This document shows, in pieces, positions 1-12,100 of a DNA stretch of 64,000 nucleotides (positions are counted from its first letter, which is position 1; each line of letters starts with the position of its first letter). The notes beneath the pieces were generated by a model. The model worked only from the letters and a program-made list of their open reading frames with translations. It was not told the DNA's origin and did no database searches. The position numbers and the translations under genes are program-made. The stretch is from positions 1,240,001 through 1,304,000 of the forward strand of contig NEEC01000009.1 of the NCBI GenBank assembly GCA_002189035.1, written 5' to 3'. The stretch is from Utricularia gibba. Taxonomy: Eukaryota > Streptophyta > Magnoliopsida > Lamiales > Lentibulariaceae.

Positions 1-32
1 TGACGATTCATTGAAAAGCAAGAACCAAAGAA

Positions 33-353
33 TCAGGCGGAGAAGAGTTTGTAAGAGGCGAAATCCATGTCTGTGGAGTGAATCAAGTAGGTAAGCACGA
101 GCGCGATCAACATCAAGGCGTAAGCGATGCCTTGGTCTATCGATGTACCTTCAAGAGAATTTCGAAAAAAAAAAAAGAAACCTAAAATTTCACCTCCGAT
201 TCATATAGATCTATGGTAATGCGCGTGAATTGATTGATACTCACCATCGCTAGCAGGCGCTGGCGCCGGAGCCGGAGATTCCTGCGCCGCCGAGAGGGTG
301 AAGGCGGCAGCGGCGGCGATTATAAACGGCATCAACGCCTTGGCGACCGCCAT
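33..353 (-). CDS. Arabinogalactan peptide (AGP16/20/22-like), GPI-anchored
   Basis: Two coding exons, 353-245 and 148-33, joined over a GT-AG intron give 74 residues, the usual size of AG-peptides. An N-terminal signal peptide rich in Ala and Phe ends near SAAQ. A very short mature peptide follows with the Pro/Ala motif SPAPAPAPASDG, whose prolines are expected to be hydroxylated and to carry arabinogalactan. The C-terminal part contains the hydrophobic stretch YALMLIALVLTYLI, typical of a GPI-addition signal, and then a short tail. Such peptides sit at the outer face of the plasma membrane or in the wall; their individual roles are poorly known. The frame is continuous across the junction and the start is the only ATG that gives a signal peptide. 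The upstream gene on the other strand is more than 1 kb away. Confidence 0.9.
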
Positions 354-1629
354 GATTTCTCTCCCTCTCGCTGTTCGTGGGTGAACTGAGTGCGACGATG
401 AATCTAGCGGTGCGAGTTCTTATGAGAGCGAGTAGGGGAGTGGGTCATGTTTTTGAAAGATATCCAGCCCATGTGCTGCCCCGCACGACCCAACCTGTAC
501 TGATGGCTCCAGCCGATAATTACGGAAATTACAAGAAAACCCCCGTCAGTTAACGGCTAGTTTCCCTGTTTTTCCCGTGCAAACGGATTGCTTATATTCC
601 CTGAATCTTGTTAAATTTTTATAATCACTATTATGTACAAATAATAATTATAAACAAAAGTAAAAAAAAAAAAGAAATTCATGTATATAATAATAAGAAA
701 TATTTAAAAAGTAACTTTTACAAATATTAAAAAGATTCTACTGTGATTTTGGAGTGTGAATAGTTGGATACATGAATTCAATATAGAATAATGTATATGT
801 ATTTGTCTATATGCAAGCATAGTTTTAATTATTATGTATTAAGTTAAAAATTAAAAATATAATACAATTAAGAATAATATGTACTCAAATTAGAATAAAT
901 CGAATTTACAAAAAATCAAATAAATAATTGATTGGATTTGATTAATTCCAGTATTGCTTTTGGACGAGTTTTGTTTTCATAACTTTTTGAAGTAATTATG
1001 TTTAATTTTTGTAGATTTTAATTTTTACTTATTTTATAGTAACTCTGCCTAATTTTTAGTGATTAAATAAAATATTAATTATCAATATTCAATAAACTAT
1101 GTACTATTAGTTAGAAATTAATTTCATCAAAAAATTTAAACAATTAAGGTTTATTAATATCAATTATTAAAATATTGTAGATTAATTATACTAAAATAGT
1201 AAATAATAAATTAAGTGATATCAATTTTCTAAACCAATGGTGCCATTATTTTGAAAAATTAAAATTAATTATACCAAATTCTTAAATTTATAATATTAAT
1301 ACATTAAATTTATAATATAATTTGATATTACTCAAAAAGATAATTTTATAATTTCAAACTGATGTTAACCACATAAATTCAAATTTTAAAAAATATTTTA
1401 TATGATATAAAACGTAAATTCAACACACATGATATATACCTTATTCTATTTTAAAATAGTGAAGATTGATGCTAGTTTCAGTAGGGTACGTGATGACAAG
1501 CAATGTGCAGTTTTCTATTTTTGATGTCAATTGTGGATGACTTGGGCGGTACAGTCTCGAGAAGGACGGAGATTATATGATACCCGTGAAGACGACGCCA
1601 ATTCCACGCTCCACCACAGTGCCTCAATC
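354..1629. other. Intergenic, divergent promoters of AGP and GDSL genes
   Basis: No coding signal was recognised. The first 230 bases are the promoter side of the arabinogalactan peptide gene. From about 600 to 1480 the sequence is strongly AT-rich with many short A and T runs, without terminal inverted repeats or an obvious transposon structure. The last 150 bases are GC-richer and are probably the leader of the GDSL gene. Confidence 0.6.
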
Positions 1630-3260
1630 ATGAGGGCGACGAGGAGCGTATTCCGGCAGGAACTTCGGTCGGCGGCCGTCGTGGCGGCGCTGGTGGCATC
1701 ATTATTTCTAGTGGTGCCGGGGTGTGATGCTAAGTGCAAGATAGAGGCTATCTTCAACTTCGGAGACTCCAATTCCGACACCGGTGGGTTCTGGGCTGCT
1801 TTTCCGAGGGACCCTCCTCCTTATGGGATGACATACTTCCACAAGCCATCCGGGCGGGCGTCGGACGGCCGGCTGATAATCGATTTCTTAGGTACAGAGC
1901 GGTGTTCATTTGTATTTGTTGAAATGGCATTGGAACAGTGTCGGATAGTAACTTAAAAGTACAATCTTTGCTCTGCGCGCCACCGTCGGCGCGGTGGCAT
2001 TCCCGTGCTTGACAACTTCTCGTGTTTATATTCTAAAGCTAAGTGATTTGGATGCAGCGGAAGGTGTGGGACTGCCGTTCTTGAGCGCGTATCTCCAGTC
2101 AATCGGGTCGAACTTCACACACGGAGCCAACTTCGCGACCTTGGCTTCGACAGTGCGCGTCCCTACGACTTCTCTTTTCGTCACTGGACTCAGTCCTTTC
2201 TTCCTCGGCATTCAGCTGAATCAGTTCAAAAACTTGAGGCTCAGAGTCGACGAAAATGCAGCTCCAGGTTTATCTATCTTTTCGTTTTTCACTCCCCAGG
2301 TGGTGCACTTAACTCAGATCTTCATCATTCTATTTTTACTTGTCGCAGGGCTTCTTCCTTCGGCGGGTGCATTTGGGAAGTCCCTCTACGTCTTCTACAT
2401 CGGCCAAAACGACTTCACCGGACCCCTGCCGTTCATCGGAATCGCCGGTGTTCAGCAGTTTCTCCCCGAAGTTTTTTCCCAGATTGCAGGCACCATAAAG
2501 GTACAGTTACTATCCACTCTTACGAAAACAAATTCAAACCCGCAACGAAAACATGAAAATGATCGGATATACCCATGATCCGAATCCCTGACTCTGCTCT
2601 TGTTGATGTTTCTCTGGTTAGGAAATATATGCAGTTGGGGGGAGGACGTTTCTGGTATTGAATCTTGCACCAATCGGATGCTACCCAGCCTTTCTTGTAC
2701 AGCTCCCCCACAATGATTCCGACATCGACCCCTTTGGATGCCTGATCTCTTACAACAACGCTGTCAATGACTACAACTCTTTGCTCAAGCAGACATTGAC
2801 AGAGACCAGAAAACAGCTCTCTGATGCTAATGTCATCTATGTGGACATCCATTCTGTCATGCTAGACCTCTTCCAACACCCCACATCACACGGTGAGCTT
2901 TCAATGCGCTTCCCTATTCGCAACAAGAAGGATAAAAAGACACAGCATAATGAGAACAATGGTTCCGAGCTCCATTGAGATGCTTGCTTGATTCCTGAGG
3001 CAGGACTGAAGTATGGGACGAAAGCATGCTGCGGGTATGGCGGGGGTGCATATAACTTCAACCGGAATGTCACCTGCGGCAACACAAAGACGATCAACGG
3101 GGTGAATGTGACCGCCACCGCCTGCGATGACCCGTATGGTTATGTGAGCTGGGATGGTGTCCATGCTACAGAGGCAGCGAACAAGGCGGTGGCTGAAGCG
3201 ATTCTGAGTGAGTCTCTGTTTGATCCACCCTTTTCGCTTCATGATGCATGCAATGGCTAG
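1630..3260 (+). CDS. GDSL esterase/lipase, secreted
   Basis: Five exons (1630-1891, 2058-2267, 2349-2500, 2622-2892, 3004-3260) join in frame to 383 residues, the normal length for plant SGNH/GDSL hydrolases. The chosen ATG opens a signal peptide that ends near PGCDA; an earlier in-frame ATG at 1531 would bury it. Block I is FNFGDSNSDTGG with the nucleophilic Ser. Block III is GQNDFTG. The C-terminal block has DGVH, supplying the Asp and His of the catalytic triad. The closest plant relatives as I recall them are the alpha-fucosidase-like and At3g26430-like GDSL clade, but the substrate cannot be read from sequence. An apoplastic esterase acting on lipids or acetylated wall polymers is likely. 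All introns are GT-AG and short. Confidence 0.93.
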
Positions 3261-3424
3261 CCAGGTAGCTAATGTGATGTCCCTTCAGCTCTGGTCAGGT
3301 TGAAACTTAACCTGGTTGTACTCTTTTCAAATACCAAATCCATGGAAATAAGCATCCATGATGTAATAATGAGTTGCATCAGACAAAATCATGGAACAAT
3401 TAATGGAAAAGAAGAAAAGGAAGG

Positions 3425-4630
3425 TCATGGAGCTATCTCCAGCCTTGGTTCGAAGCAAAAGCCAGTGAATAGTTGAAGGGGGAACCTCTTTGTCACGGGG
3501 CATTTCTGAGACCACTTCCATTGCCTCTGGTTCATGTCGAATACCAGAAGTGCAGGGCCTCCATAGCTCTGTATGTAGATGAGGCCGTCCGTGCCACTGC
3601 TTGCGAAAACTTCATCTAATTCTCCGAATCCTTGGAAGAACTTATGAGGCATTCGGGCAATCTCCTGCCACTCCCTTCCGTTCAGCAACCAGATGCCGAT
3701 TCCCTTGATGATACCGGGACGATCACGCTTCCCTATTCCTCCCACCATCACCAGCTTCTCCCTTAGATTCATCAGGCGTCCACATGTTAATGAACATGGA
3801 ACAGGGATGAAGTTCTCCATTAGCACACCTTCCCCTGTTCTGCTTCTTAAGTTGTAGGTGACCAGACCGTGGCTGTTAACAGGCCCGCCGCCTCCGGTGG
3901 AGAAGATCAGGAAGTACAATGTCCCATCACAGATGACGCTCTCATCTCCACCTCTCCATCCTGATAGCACCTCCGTCAAGGTAGTCATCCATGTCGTTGT
4001 TTCAGAATCATACACATGGATGGAGAGCTCCCACTGAAAGAAATCATCAGGGATCTGCTTGGATTTGACAATGGACACATTGTAACTCGCTGTAGCCCGG
4101 TTTACAGAGAAAGCTAATGCACTGTAATCCGAGAACTTTGGCCCATTCGGCTCTTTGAGACCCCTGCAGGATCTTGTGATTGGATTGCAGATGTACAACT
4201 CGCTCCTGCTATCATTGTCCATGAAACAAACAAGCCCTCCTGATGAAGCAACAAACCAATTCGATGTCTCTATTCGTGGAAGATCAATGTCGTACCACTT
4301 TCTAACAATTGGGTCATACGCAGAGCCGACTGGTTTATCAGAGCTCGTGAACATGAAGTACCAAGGCTTATGAGACCAGACATGATTTCGGTTCCAAAGA
4401 AACCGTCTTGAAGCTACTATTTCTTTCCATCTCTTGCAAACACAGCCTACCCTGAAGATGCTGGCGATCGGGAGATAGGATAATATGCATTCCAGTAGAT
4501 CATCTGGCAAGATCAGGTCCACTGAAACTGCTAAACCTTCGTTATCTATCTCTGAGATTGAGTTCAACTCCAGGGCTTCAATTGGGAAGTTATCTGTGCA
4601 GTGGCTGATCCAAGAGTTGTTCCCTTCCAT
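3425..4630 (-). CDS. HWS: F-box protein HAWAIIAN SKIRT-like
   Basis: A single intronless frame of 401 residues. An F-box lies at about residues 35-80, with LPDDLLECILSYLPIASIF followed by VCKRWKEIV, the part that binds SKP1/ASK in an SCF ubiquitin ligase. The remainder is a kelch-like substrate-binding region, including the motif ETSNWFVASSGGLVCFMDND that is very characteristic of Arabidopsis HWS (At3g61590). HWS controls organ fusion and floral abscission and affects microRNA accumulation; that role is family knowledge, not visible here. The open frame continues upstream without an ATG, so the start is the ATG encoding MEGNNSW. Length agrees with the family (about 410). It lies 164 bp downstream of, and convergent with, the GDSL gene. 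Confidence 0.93.
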   Translation of the reverse strand: MEGNNSWISHCTDNFPIEALELNSISEIDNEGLAVSVDLILPDDLLECILSYLPIASIFRVGCVCKRWKEIVASRRFLWNRNHVWSHKPWYFMFTSSDKPVGSAYDPIVRKWYDIDLPRIETSNWFVASSGGLVCFMDNDSRSELYICNPITRSCRGLKEPNGPKFSDYSALAFSVNRATASYNVSIVKSKQIPDDFFQWELSIHVYDSETTTWMTTLTEVLSGWRGGDESVICDGTLYFLIFSTGGGGPVNSHGLVTYNLRSRTGEGVLMENFIPVPCSLTCGRLMNLREKLVMVGGIGKRDRPGIIKGIGIWLLNGREWQEIARMPHKFFQGFGELDEVFASSGTDGLIYIQSYGGPALLVFDMNQRQWKWSQKCPVTKRFPLQLFTGFCFEPRLEIAP

Positions 4631-6581
4631 TGCAAATGATATGCGCAACCTAGTGAAACAGATCTAGGATAAGACATGCATAGCAAGAGCTTGAGAAGGG
4701 AAAGAAACAAGATCTGTATCAAAGTAATCTTGTAAAACCCCAAAAAAGGCAGGGTCAATCTGATTAAATGGGAATCATTAATAAAGAAACCAAATCTCTG
4801 GTTGAATGATTCGCATTGAAAAGATTTACGGCTACATGCATTCAGCAGTGGAAGCTACTCCTCCACCATAAATGAAGGGATTGAGCAAGCGTGCCAACAA
4901 AAACATACATACGAACAAGCAACTAGAAGCAGAAAACACATTTCTTACAAGTTACAGTAGCAGACATATAAAAAGAGAGCAAACCACATGAAACAAAATC
5001 ATAAAGACACTAATAATTCAAACTCGAAACACATATATCAAGAAATGGAACATGGCCGACAGCAGGGCAGGAAGGCTGCCGAAGCAGTACAAAGACAAAC
5101 AGATCTTATGCAACGAGCTGAAAAACAATTTTTTTAAAGGAAAAAAGAAAACCCCACAAAGGGTGAAGGAATCGCATAACAAAAGGAACAGCTAACCCAA
5201 GAAGAACACAATGAGGGCATTGTAAAAAGGTAAAGTTTCGCAAGATTCATGAAATGAACGGCTAAAACGAATCGAGGTCCGACACAAAAACACCAGACAG
5301 TGTATCTTTTTGACAAGCCAAGAAGAAAACAAGAAACATTCCGTGTACGAATGATCGCAAAGGGCCCAAATCATTAATTGAACAAAGCGGGGTAGAATTA
5401 GAAGCATACAAGATGGGTTTTTTTTCCGTCAATCATCCAATACGAATGCTCCCAAACACACACCTATTTATTCTGTCTCCCCCGATCCATCTAGACGACC
5501 GGCGAGGATCAGGGTCGTTCTCAGGTTTCTCCCCTTTAAAGTTACAATGAGGCCACTAGCGAATCACAAGTTGGGACACAAAAATAGAGCAAAGATTGAA
5601 TCTTTAAAGGCTCTTCAGTTAGATCATTCGATTCTCCTCGCCGGACGAAACCCAAAACTTTCCTACGCTTAGACAGGAAAAAAAAGACGGGCCATTACGC
5701 CGCTGTCGACCTCATTCCTTCCCCTCAAGTCTCAACCAAATCTTTGCCTTATGTGCATTAAAAAATGACTAAGTAGTGACGTGTATGCAAAATGCAGTGG
5801 AGAATTAAATGCCTTCGCCCTTCTTTTGTCAACACGGCCTTCTGAGCTTCTCATGAGTTGAAATGCAGGTACCAATTCATGCACATCATAATTCAATGTG
5901 ACGCTGACTTTTTTATTAAATGTCATTAAATATGCTTTTTAAAAAAACGAAACATTTTTTTAAAATTATACTAAAAATAATAACCATTTAAAAATGCGTT
6001 TATAATGATTTTCTATAATGTAAAATTATTTAAACGGGTTCAAGTGATGAGGTGGAAAATGTTTTTTTAATGTAATTATCGAAATTAGGGAAATTAATTT
6101 TTTTTTTGTAAGAAAGAATGTGGAGGAAGGGGAAATGAAGACAGCCGGAAATTTGGACCAGTTCTCGGATCACGCGATCACCAATCATGCCGCCCACTCA
6201 ATGTCCAACGTCTCTTCTGTCATGAAATGGTCCTCTCTGTTAATGCGTTGTTCGGAAAGTCAATGCAAGTAAAGCCCATCATCTACAATAACTGGGGTGA
6301 TGCGCTGAAACCAGCAGACGCCATTCATTTTCCTTGGCTGAAGCTGCATTGCAGCCTCTAGGTGCTGCGGATTCACTGTTTGACACTCGGGGGGTGTGAA
6401 AGTTTGGATCTTGTTTTGGAGTGAATTTCATGGTCAAACTTCTTTGTTTCTTGAGCTAACTGAAAGGCAGAGGATCAGAAAAAAGAGCATCCAATCTTCT
6501 GTAGAATTATTAGTTCAATAGTACAATATTGCTGTATTCCCATAGGATACATAGAAACTTCTTCAAGGCTCTGCAGAATGA
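4631..6581. other. Upstream flank of HWS and 3' flank of desaturase gene
   Basis: About 1.9 kb without a credible coding frame. The part next to HWS (to roughly 5650) is of mixed composition and probably holds the promoter and a long leader; a 5' UTR intron is possible but I cannot place it. From 5930 to 6110 there are A/T runs. The last 300 bases before the desaturase stop are probably its 3' UTR. Confidence 0.5.
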
Positions 6582-7928
6582 TCATCCATGTGTGTTGACA
6601 GCTTCCCACAGCAGATTCTTGGGAGGTTTGGTGAATTCCCGAGCTTCCAGAGCAGCATTCCTCAGTGTCTTTAGCGTTTGAACATTTGCCTCGAAGAAGG
6701 GGAGGCTGCTGTAAGGGAGATTGTGCTTCTTACACAGTTGATGCACCAAGGGAGAGATTTTTCTCAGGTGGCACCTCGGCAACCTGGGAAACAAGTGGTG
6801 CTCCAACTGAAACTGTAGCCCTCCGAAGAACCAATCCATTAGCGGTGAGCAGGAGATGTTGATGGTTCCTTTGGTTTGCTTCTCGAACCAATCGTTGCCT
6901 TTGGGGGCACCGATGTATACATTTGCAGAGAAGTGGTTTAAGGTGAATTGGACGTGCTGAATGGAGGTGACAGAGAGGCTCATCATCACAAATAGGAACC
7001 TTTCAGACCAGCTAGGCAGGCAAGAAACCAGTAGAGGGAACCATGTCCAGAAAACAAGGATTCCCATGATGTTCAGTCCCCTGTCTGGAACTTTTTTCCT
7101 GGAGAACAAAAGCAAGACTGTTTGAAGATAGAGATTGACTCTAGCCACACACATGACGGGATAATATGTGATATGCTGGTAGCTGACGAAGAACCTTGCC
7201 ATGGTATCAAATATCAGCTTTCTCCCATAGAAACAAGAGGTTATGGATTCGAAGAGTTTGGAAGAAACAGCAAGCATTGGCAGATGCTGTAGATCAGGGT
7301 CATAATCAAGGCTATTGCAAGCCACATGGTGTGCATTATGGGTCCATTTCCACCAGGCAATGCTGATTCCAGTGAGACAATTGCCAGTGAGAATCTGAGC
7401 GACTTTGTTGTACGCTCTACTAGTCATGATTTGGTAATGACCCGAATCATGACCCAAATAAGCCACTTGCATCCATGAAAAACCCAACAGCCCTGCAGAA
7501 ACCATGTGAATCAAGAAGCTTTCGGAGCATAAAACTCCATAGATGCAAGCGAAGAGCATGAGAGACACAAGACAGAGAGAGTAGATGACTCCATGCCCCT
7601 TCTTTTCAAACAGGCCTGATTTCGCAAACTCAGATGCAAGTTTTCGATAATCCTTCGAAACCTCCGAGACATGGTAATCCTCCAGATGATACCCCGTGAA
7701 AAACCTGTCAAGATACTTCCACGCTGATCCTGGATGAAAAGCAATGAACGCATCTGTTACATCCTGGCCCGATAAATTCAATAGAGGAATTTCACCACCA
7801 GGGTGATGGTTTTTCCAATCTGTAACATCATAAACTCTCCCCTGGATCGACAACCACAGATCTCCAGGCTTACAATGCTTCTTCAGTTCATCACACGTGA
7901 TGTATTTCTTCTCTTCTTCAACACCCAT
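6582..7928 (-). CDS. SLD: Delta-8 sphingolipid long-chain-base desaturase
   Basis: Intronless frame of 448 residues, the usual size. An N-terminal cytochrome b5 domain (residues about 8-80) carries the haem motif HPGG. The membrane desaturase part has the three histidine boxes HDSGH, HNAHH and QLEHH; Gln replacing the first His of the third box is typical of b5-fusion front-end desaturases. Hydrophobic segments lie around residues 115-155 and 255-310. The enzyme inserts a delta-8 double bond (cis or trans) into the sphingoid base of glucosylceramides and GIPCs in the ER, with electrons from its own b5 domain. Sphingolipid C8 and acyl delta-6 desaturases look alike, but in most eudicots this architecture is SLD. 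The frame extends upstream without another ATG, so the start encodes MGVEEEKK. Confidence 0.92.
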   Translation of the reverse strand: MGVEEEKKYITCDELKKHCKPGDLWLSIQGRVYDVTDWKNHHPGGEIPLLNLSGQDVTDAFIAFHPGSAWKYLDRFFTGYHLEDYHVSEVSKDYRKLASEFAKSGLFEKKGHGVIYSLCLVSLMLFACIYGVLCSESFLIHMVSAGLLGFSWMQVAYLGHDSGHYQIMTSRAYNKVAQILTGNCLTGISIAWWKWTHNAHHVACNSLDYDPDLQHLPMLAVSSKLFESITSCFYGRKLIFDTMARFFVSYQHITYYPVMCVARVNLYLQTVLLLFSRKKVPDRGLNIMGILVFWTWFPLLVSCLPSWSERFLFVMMSLSVTSIQHVQFTLNHFSANVYIGAPKGNDWFEKQTKGTINISCSPLMDWFFGGLQFQLEHHLFPRLPRCHLRKISPLVHQLCKKHNLPYSSLPFFEANVQTLKTLRNAALEAREFTKPPKNLLWEAVNTHG

Positions 7929-9182
7929 TTGTTTTCTTTTGCTGGGTTTTGAAAGAATCCAAATCAACCAACAAAAGATCCCCCTTTTAGAGTGAACCAA
8001 AAGGGGGCCTTTGCATCAAAAAGCCTCGTTTTCAGGAGAGAATGTCTTACTCAGAAACGCAAAAAGGTGAAGCCTGCGGTATCTGATTCGATATCAAGAG
8101 ATTTTCGTCGTTGTTTGTGAAGCGATACTCCCGGAAGCGGTTAGTATGACGAAACCATGAACCCTACGTATGGGGGTGGACGAGAATGAGATTCAAGATC
8201 CGTACGCCAAATCCTTCTTTTTATTATTAGCACATTAAATTTTAATCTTATTGTCCAGATCATTATTTTGAATTTGACTATTCTCCGGACTCCAGCGCAT
8301 TCAACAAAGAACACCGAATATTTCTTGTAAATAAATTATTTATAAACTACAGTATGGCTACTAAAATTCCATGTGCTTGACTATTTTTATTATTTTTATG
8401 AAGTTCGAGAATCTTTTAAGATGCTTTTCGTTGGGTTATGGGTTTAAAAACAAATGAATCGACAATGCGTAGAATATAATCAATTTTGAAATTATATAAA
8501 TAGAATTAGTTTTCAAATTATAAAATTATTCAGGGGATAATATAAGAATATAATATAGAATTTGATAAAATAAATTATGTATTAAAAAATTCAAATAAAT
8601 TAAGTTATTATAGAATTTAATGTGATAATATAAATATATTTTTAGAATATATAAATATTCAATAGTATACTTTTTCTAATTAATATATTATTTAATTTTT
8701 AAAATGTAGATTTAAGAAATTTAATAATTTTTAAAATTAATAATAAATTTTCAATTTTTAATTTTATTATAAATAATTAAATTTTAAACAGAATAAATTC
8801 AATAAATTATGTAAACAAAACAGACTTTTATTCTTGTCATAGTATTTACCCAAGAATAATTAAAAGGAGGATTTAAAGTTAATTTTTCCTTCCTGAAGTT
8901 TGATATAAGGTCTTCATGGGCTTACATAAGGCCCAGAAGTTTTGATCGGCTGATTCATGGGCCTCCAATCAATTACAATGAAAGTACGATGAGCTACAAA
9001 TGGGCCCGGCTTTTTTTGGGCTGCTTTATAATGATGTTTTTCAATTTGTTAATTATCGCTGTTGTATAAAACTGGATACTTTCTGTATTTAGTTTTCAAC
9101 TGACAGATTTTGCAATTAAAATTCTGGTACCGCCCCCAAAATTTCCTCGCTTCGATCGCCGCTTCTCTAGTTGGCGCAAACA
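7929..9182. other. Divergent promoter region, desaturase / UPF2
   Basis: No gene seen. The first 220 bases look like the desaturase leader. From about 8220 to 8880 the sequence is very AT-rich with many A/T runs. Between 8900 and 9180 the composition becomes balanced again, as expected for the UPF2 promoter and leader. Confidence 0.55.
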
Positions 9183-12100
9183 ATGGAACAAGGGGAGGAT
9201 GCTGGCGGCGAGAATCAGGAGAAGCATGATGGCGAGGTTAAATTCTCACCTTCCTGAATATCATGGCTGGATGCTTTTTGCTTGGTATTTTTCATAGTTT
9301 AGTCCGTGAAAGGTGTTCGGTTGTCAGTTGCTGTTGCGTTTGTTTATTTATTGATTCAGATTTTCTCTCAAGAAAGGATTGACTCACGCTCTGTCTCTAG
9401 ATCTGTGGAGTCGTGTTCTTGAAGGCAGACTTTGATATATGTATAATGTTTGCATTTACTGATTTGACTCAGGAAGCTGTTGCTCGGCAGGAGGAATTTA
9501 AGAAATCGGTTGAAGCAAAGATGGCTCTCCGTTTGAGTAATTTGAACCCTGATAGACCTGGTTCGTACCTTTACCTTCAATAGTCTGCTCTTTGATGTTG
9601 TTAATTCTTTTTCTGTAGCTGTGTGTGCGTATAGAGAATGCTTAATGCGGCAGCCTTAGATAGTTGGTGTAATGCACATTTTACCTCAACTTTAATGTCG
9701 GGACTCCGTGTTAAATCCTTCGCTACTGATATTTTCTGTTATGATGTTCGTCTTTACAACTTGGGTCATCGCAGACTCCAGCTTTCTGCGAACTCTAGAC
9801 TCAAGTATCAAGCGCAATACTGCTGTCATTAAAAAATTGAAGCAGATCAATGAAGAACAGCGTGAAAGTTTGATGGATGAATTGCGGAATGTAAATTTGA
9901 CGAAGTTTGTAAGTGAAGCAGTGTCTGCCATCTGTGATGCAAAGCTTAAGGCTGCTGACATACAACCTGCTGTGCAAGTATGCAACATATGCTCTCTCCG
10001 GATTCTTTGTTATTGTCCACACCTGTTTTGCCTAGAAATGACATACGTTGAACATTTACATGTTCAACATAGAATACTGCTCACTCATGGTGTTAGTTTT
10101 CTGCAAGACTTCAATCATCCATAATCCCTAACGTCCCTGGAAGTTTTTTTTTTTTTTTTTTTTTTTTTGCCTTAAATTTTTCCATATTAGTTTGCAGCAA
10201 GAGTATTTAACATAGACGTGGAGGCCCTACAGAAATCCCAGTTTCCGTGCTTTTGATTTCTTGTCTGTTCTCATTGCGTCCTGTTTGTTTACTTATTACA
10301 AAGGTTGCAACCTTCTTTTGCTTACTGGTTTTCTTTGGATTCAGATTTGTTCCTTGCTTCATCAGAGGTATAGAGATTTCTCGCCCAGTCTTATTCAAGG
10401 CCTCCAAAAAGTTTTTCAACCCGGGAAATCCACAGATGACACAGATGCAGACAAAAATTCAAGGGCCATGAAGAAGCGGAGTACTTTAAAGCTTCTTTTG
10501 GAGCTTTACTATGTTGGTGTTGTGGAAGATTGCAGCATATTTGTAAATATAATCAAGGATCTAACTAGTACTGAGCATTTGAAGGACCGGGATCTGACTC
10601 AGACAAACTTATCACTTCTTTCTTGTTTTGCACGACATGGAAGGTTTCTTCTTGGGCTTCCCCTAAGCGGCCAAGATATTCTGGAAGAGGTAGTTCATTA
10701 CTGTTTGTCTTTGTCTTCAGAATGCAGTTGGAGATGTTTTATTTTTTTTTTATTCTGTTTTGGTATGAATACGAGTTCCATAGTTTTATTGTTGGACTTC
10801 CACTGAGACCTTATTTTCTCATACTTCAATAATGTCAAGTTCATGATATGTTTGCTTTGTTTTGTATGAAGAGCTATTTGATGTAGCTTTTTTCGTTTAT
10901 GTGCTTGTATTTTAAACTGTGACTGATGATGCTGGATATGGACTAGCTGATGTTAAATCTTTTCTGAAATTTTCTATAACGTTTTGGTGATTTTGAATTT
11001 TATATTGCAGTTTTTTAGAGACCTTAATGTTACAGCTGATCAGAAGAAATCCCTTAGGAAAGCATGTCAAACATATTATGATGCAGCTGTGGAACTTCTT
11101 CAGGCCGAACATGCTGTAAGCAGTATAGTTTTTACGTAGCCTTAAATTTAACGTCACTTCCTTTTAATATTGTTCTTCCAATGCCATGGTCTCAGTCACT
11201 TCGTCAAATGGAGTATGAAAACTCAAAGATCCTGAATGCTAAAGGCGAATTGAGTGAAGAGAATTCCTCTTCGTATGAAAGGCTTCGGAAATCATTTGAT
11301 CTTCTCAGCCGTGGCATTTCATCGTGGGTGGATCTTCCCCCTTTTTTTTTTGGTTCTGTCTTCTTTGTGATAATTATTTACGTGGACTTGAACCATCTTC
11401 AAGAAATATTTTGGTTTTCCTCTTTTTCTCGTATGGTATTGATACATTGGTGTCCTGATACCTTTTTCCTTCTTAGCTTTGCTGAAGCAATTGATATGGA
11501 TACCCCAGTTATGCCAGAGGATGGTCATACTACAAGGCTCACTTCAGGAGAGGATACCCTATCTTTCGTTCCTGGAAAAGATACTTCTATTCCTGAAGCT
11601 CTGTGGGATGATGAAGATACCAGATCTTTCTATGAATGCCTTCCTGACCTAAGGTATCTCTTTTTTTTTTTATCAATATAGTCTTTTTTTTTTATTTAGG
11701 CAAGAGAAAATGTTTTTGAATAGGAATATTAATCCATTCCTGTTAGAGCATTTGTGCCAGCAGTTTTGCTTGGGGAGACAGAGCCCAAGCTTACCGAGCT
11801 GTCTTCTAAGACGCTGGAATTGCAAAATGTAATAAAAGTTCCTTCATATTTTTCTGGAAGTATTTTATTTGATTTCATTCAGGCTTCAGCTTACTTCATT
11901 TCTGACTTTAGTAATACTCTTTTTGGTTATCGAAAGATATCATCTGGCTTTAGATTCTCCATTGACATGAAATTTTTCATGGAAGGATGCTGCTTCTGAA
12001 TCTGAAAAAGGCCAGGCAGTGACTCATGAAAATCTGGATATTTCTGTTGATTCTGGGAATGCATCAGAGGCACGGGATGGCAAGGAGAAAGATGATGAAG

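Noticed and set aside
600-1480. AT-rich block as a transposon or MITE
   Set aside because: No terminal inverted repeats, target-site duplication or transposase remnant could be seen. The same applies to 8220-8880, 52310-52870 and 56030-56470.
7929-8000. N-terminal extension of the desaturase frame
   Set aside because: The upstream in-frame stretch has no ATG (it opens at TTG), and the family starts at MGVEEE.
10920-10970. Possible C/D box snoRNA in a UPF2 intron (TGATGA ... CTGA)
   Set aside because: The spacing is too short, no terminal stem is visible and the C box lacks the usual preceding purine.
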